A DNA stretch of 7,060 nucleotides from Spirochaetales bacterium (GTDB taxonomy: Bacteria; Spirochaetota; Spirochaetia; SZUA-6; DRHE01), in assembly GCA_011049745.1 (NCBI GenBank), contig DRHE01000398.1, forward strand, positions 1 to 7,060. Reading direction: 5' to 3'. Positions 5,761 through 7,060 of this stretch are shown here, in pieces. The position numbers were made by a program, and so were the translations under genes. How positions within the stretch are numbered: the first letter of the stretch is position 1; every line of letters begins with the position of its first letter. The notes under the pieces were generated by a model that made no database searches, had not been told where the DNA came from, and saw only the letters and a list, made by a program, of their open reading frames with translations.

Positions 5761-6396
5761 ATGGCCAGATACCTGGGCCCTCAATGTAGATTATGCAGGG
5801 CTGAAGGAGTTAAGCTTTTTTTAAAGGGTGAGAGATGTAATACTGGGAAGTGCCCTATAAAGAAGCGTCGCGGTAAACCCGGGAAAGGGCCCCGCGCCAG
5901 AATGAAAAAACTCTCAGATTATGGAATTCAGCTGCGAGAAAAACAGAAGGTGAAAAGAATTTACAACATGCTCGAGAAACAGTTTAAATTAACCTTTTTC
6001 AAAGCTGAGAGGTTGAAAGGAATTACCGGCGAGAACCTGATAATACTTCTGGAAAGACGGTTGGATAATATTGTATATAGAATGCATTTTGCCTCTTCCA
6101 GAAATCAGGCCAGACAGCTGGTTTCTCATGGTTTAGTGAAAATAAACGGGAGAAGAGTAAATATAGCTTCCTTTATTGTAAAGGAGGGTGACGAGATCGA
6201 GTTAAAGGAAAAGGCTAAGAAAATGACTTTTGTCAAAGAGAGTCTTAAAGAATATTCTCGATCCGGCGTTTCGCCCTGGCTTGAAGTAGACCCGGATAAG
6301 GTCTGGGGGAGGGTAACCACCATCCCCAGAAGGAATGATATCACTGATCTTCAGGATATTAATGAGCAGTTAATTGTCGAGCTTTACTCGAAATAA
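5761..6396 (+). CDS. rpsD: Small ribosomal subunit protein S4, zinc-ligand (C+) form (uS4)
   Basis: S4 starts 30S assembly by binding the 16S 5' domain and, with S5, affects decoding accuracy; in E. coli it also represses the alpha operon. The 211-residue product begins MARYLGPQCRLCRAEGVKLF, with cysteines at 9, 12, 26 and 31 (CxxC-x13-C-x4-C), the spacing seen in the zinc-containing Thermus thermophilus S4. SDYGIQLREKQKVKRIY follows at 52-68. The S4 RNA-binding domain (about 97-148) contains ERRLDNIVYRMHFASSRNQA and VKINGRRVN. The end INEQLIVELYSK is typical. The ATG has a good GGAGG (5751-5755). Its place between rpsK and rpoA is the common bacterial one, although some spirochaetes lack it there as I recall. 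Codons 19-21 carry an in-frame T_TTT_TTA run. Confidence 0.97.
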   Translation: MARYLGPQCRLCRAEGVKLFLKGERCNTGKCPIKKRRGKPGKGPRARMKKLSDYGIQLREKQKVKRIYNMLEKQFKLTFFKAERLKGITGENLIILLERRLDNIVYRMHFASSRNQARQLVSHGLVKINGRRVNIASFIVKEGDEIELKEKAKKMTFVKESLKEYSRSGVSPWLEVDPDKVWGRVTTIPRRNDITDLQDINEQLIVELYSK

Positions 6397-6408
6397 GGAG
6401 TTCTTATG
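6395..6408 (+). promoter_or_regulatory. AAGGAG ribosome-binding site of rpoA overlapping rpsD stop
   Basis: AAGGAG (6395-6400) overlaps the rpsD stop TAA (6394-6396) and lies five bases before the ATG at 6406-6408. This supports the rpoA start and coupling with rpsD. Confidence 0.7.
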
Positions 6409-7060
6409 GCGAGGAGAAACCTTTTAAAAGGATTCAAAAGGCCAAAGGGCATTACCTTTGAGCATAGTGAGTTAGAACCGGATTATGGGAAGTTTGTAGC
6501 CTATCCCTTTGAAAGGGGCTACGGGGTTACTATGGGCAATACTCTCCGGCGAATATTGTTGTCCTCTATCCAGGGGTACGCTATTTCAGCTATTAGAATT
6601 ACAAGTTACAAGGAAGATGGAACACCGGTTACTATAACCAATGAGTTTGATTCGATCCCTGAGGTAGTAGAAGATACATCGGATATCATTAATAACCTTA
6701 AACAGGTGCAGTTTCGCCTGCGGGATGATATTGAAGAAAAGGTCTTTACTATTTCTGCTAAGGGTGCAAAAAAGATTACTGCCGGCAATTTAGAGGTGGA
6801 CAATGAGATCGAAATAATCAATAAGGATCATCATCTAGCAACTCTTACCAGGAAAGCAAATATTGAATTAGAGATACAGGTTGACCTGGGCCGGGGTTAT
6901 GTACCTGCTGAACGAAATGAGAAGTATATAGAAGTAATTGGGACTATACCCCTGGATTCACTATTTTCTCCAATTGTTAAGGTGAAATATAATGTAGAGA
7001 ATACCAGGGTCGGCCAGAGAACGGATTATGATAAGCTTATTATTGAGTTGTGGACTGATG
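6406..7060 (+). CDS. rpoA: RNA polymerase alpha subunit, N-terminal part, 3'-truncated by window
   Basis: 218 codons are visible before the right edge, covering most of the alpha N-terminal domain, which dimerises and nucleates assembly of beta and beta'. Hallmarks are FERGYGVTMGNTLRRILLSS (35-54), where R49 aligns with E. coli R45, needed for assembly; DLGRGYVPAERNE (160-172); the PLDSLFSPIVKVKYNVENTR stretch (182-201); and VGQRTDYDKL (202-211). The flexible linker and C-terminal DNA-binding domain lie outside. The N-terminus MARRNLLKGFKRPKG and the longer loop TSYKEDGTPVTITN (66-79), about nine residues longer than in E. coli, resemble spirochaete alpha subunits from memory. It starts nine bases after rpsD with AAGGAG. 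An in-frame A_AAA_AAG occurs at codons 121-123. rplQ would be expected next. Confidence 0.97.
   Translation, partial: MARRNLLKGFKRPKGITFEHSELEPDYGKFVAYPFERGYGVTMGNTLRRILLSSIQGYAISAIRITSYKEDGTPVTITNEFDSIPEVVEDTSDIINNLKQVQFRLRDDIEEKVFTISAKGAKKITAGNLEVDNEIEIINKDHHLATLTRKANIELEIQVDLGRGYVPAERNEKYIEVIGTIPLDSLFSPIVKVKYNVENTRVGQRTDYDKLIIELWTD

Noticed and set aside
5816..5822. Run of seven Ts as a terminator tail
   Set aside because: No stable GC-rich hairpin directly precedes it, and it is inside rpsD coding sequence.
5869..5896. GC-rich CGCGG...CCGCG pairing within rpsD as an S4 feedback site
   Set aside because: The stem is only five base pairs plus a weak inner helix and encodes basic S4 residues; not distinguishable from coding constraint.
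6768..6774. A_AAA_AAG heptamer in rpoA as a programmed frameshift
   Set aside because: I see no clear stem at the right distance downstream, and truncating alpha there has no obvious purpose; it mainly shows such runs can occur by chance.

Overview
The window is one uninterrupted, all-plus-strand stretch of the bacterial spc and alpha ribosomal-protein operons. In order it holds the 3' end of rplX (L24), then rplE (L5), rpsN (zinc-type S14), rpsH (S8), rplF (L6), rplR (L18), rpsE (S5), rpmD (L30), rplO (L15), secY, rpmJ (zinc-type L36), rpsM (S13), rpsK (S11), rpsD (S4), and the 5' part of rpoA (RNA polymerase alpha), which runs off the right edge. Thirteen genes are complete and two are cut by the window ends. 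rpmD and rpmJ are short genes (59 and 37 codons) found by reading the DNA directly. I see no RNA gene, mobile element, CRISPR array, terminator or convincing promoter.

Organism: a moderately AT-rich bacterium that uses AGGAGG-type ribosome-binding sites and some GTG/TTG starts. The RpoA N-terminus (MARRNLLKGFKRPKG) plus a loop about nine residues longer than in E. coli, the SecY tail, and the direct secY-rpmJ junction without adk, map or infA resemble spirochaetes (Treponema-like) as I remember them. This is an inference from memory and not a database match. An in-line rpsD between rpsK and rpoA differs from the Treponema pallidum and Borrelia order as I recall it, so a different spirochaete branch or a related lineage is plausible.

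Layout: 1-3044 carries the L24-to-L30 part of the spc operon, 3047-4830 L15 and the SecY translocon channel, 4845-6396 L36-S13-S11-S4, and 6406-7060 the alpha N-terminal domain. The largest intergenic gap is 46 nt, two junctions overlap by one base (TAATG), and several Shine-Dalgarno elements overlap the previous stop codon. The whole block is therefore probably co-transcribed and translationally coupled. It makes ribosome parts, the membrane channel that many nascent proteins use, and the RNA polymerase assembly subunit together.

I do not see a previously undescribed system here. The items worth a second look are modest. All four proteins in the window that exist in zinc and non-zinc versions (L24, S14, L36, S4) are the cysteine-containing forms. 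The start of rpsK has an in-frame A_AAA_AAG heptamer followed by an 8-bp perfect inverted repeat. The rpsE start is ambiguous and sits beside a small hairpin. There is almost no leader space for the classical S8 and S4 feedback sites.
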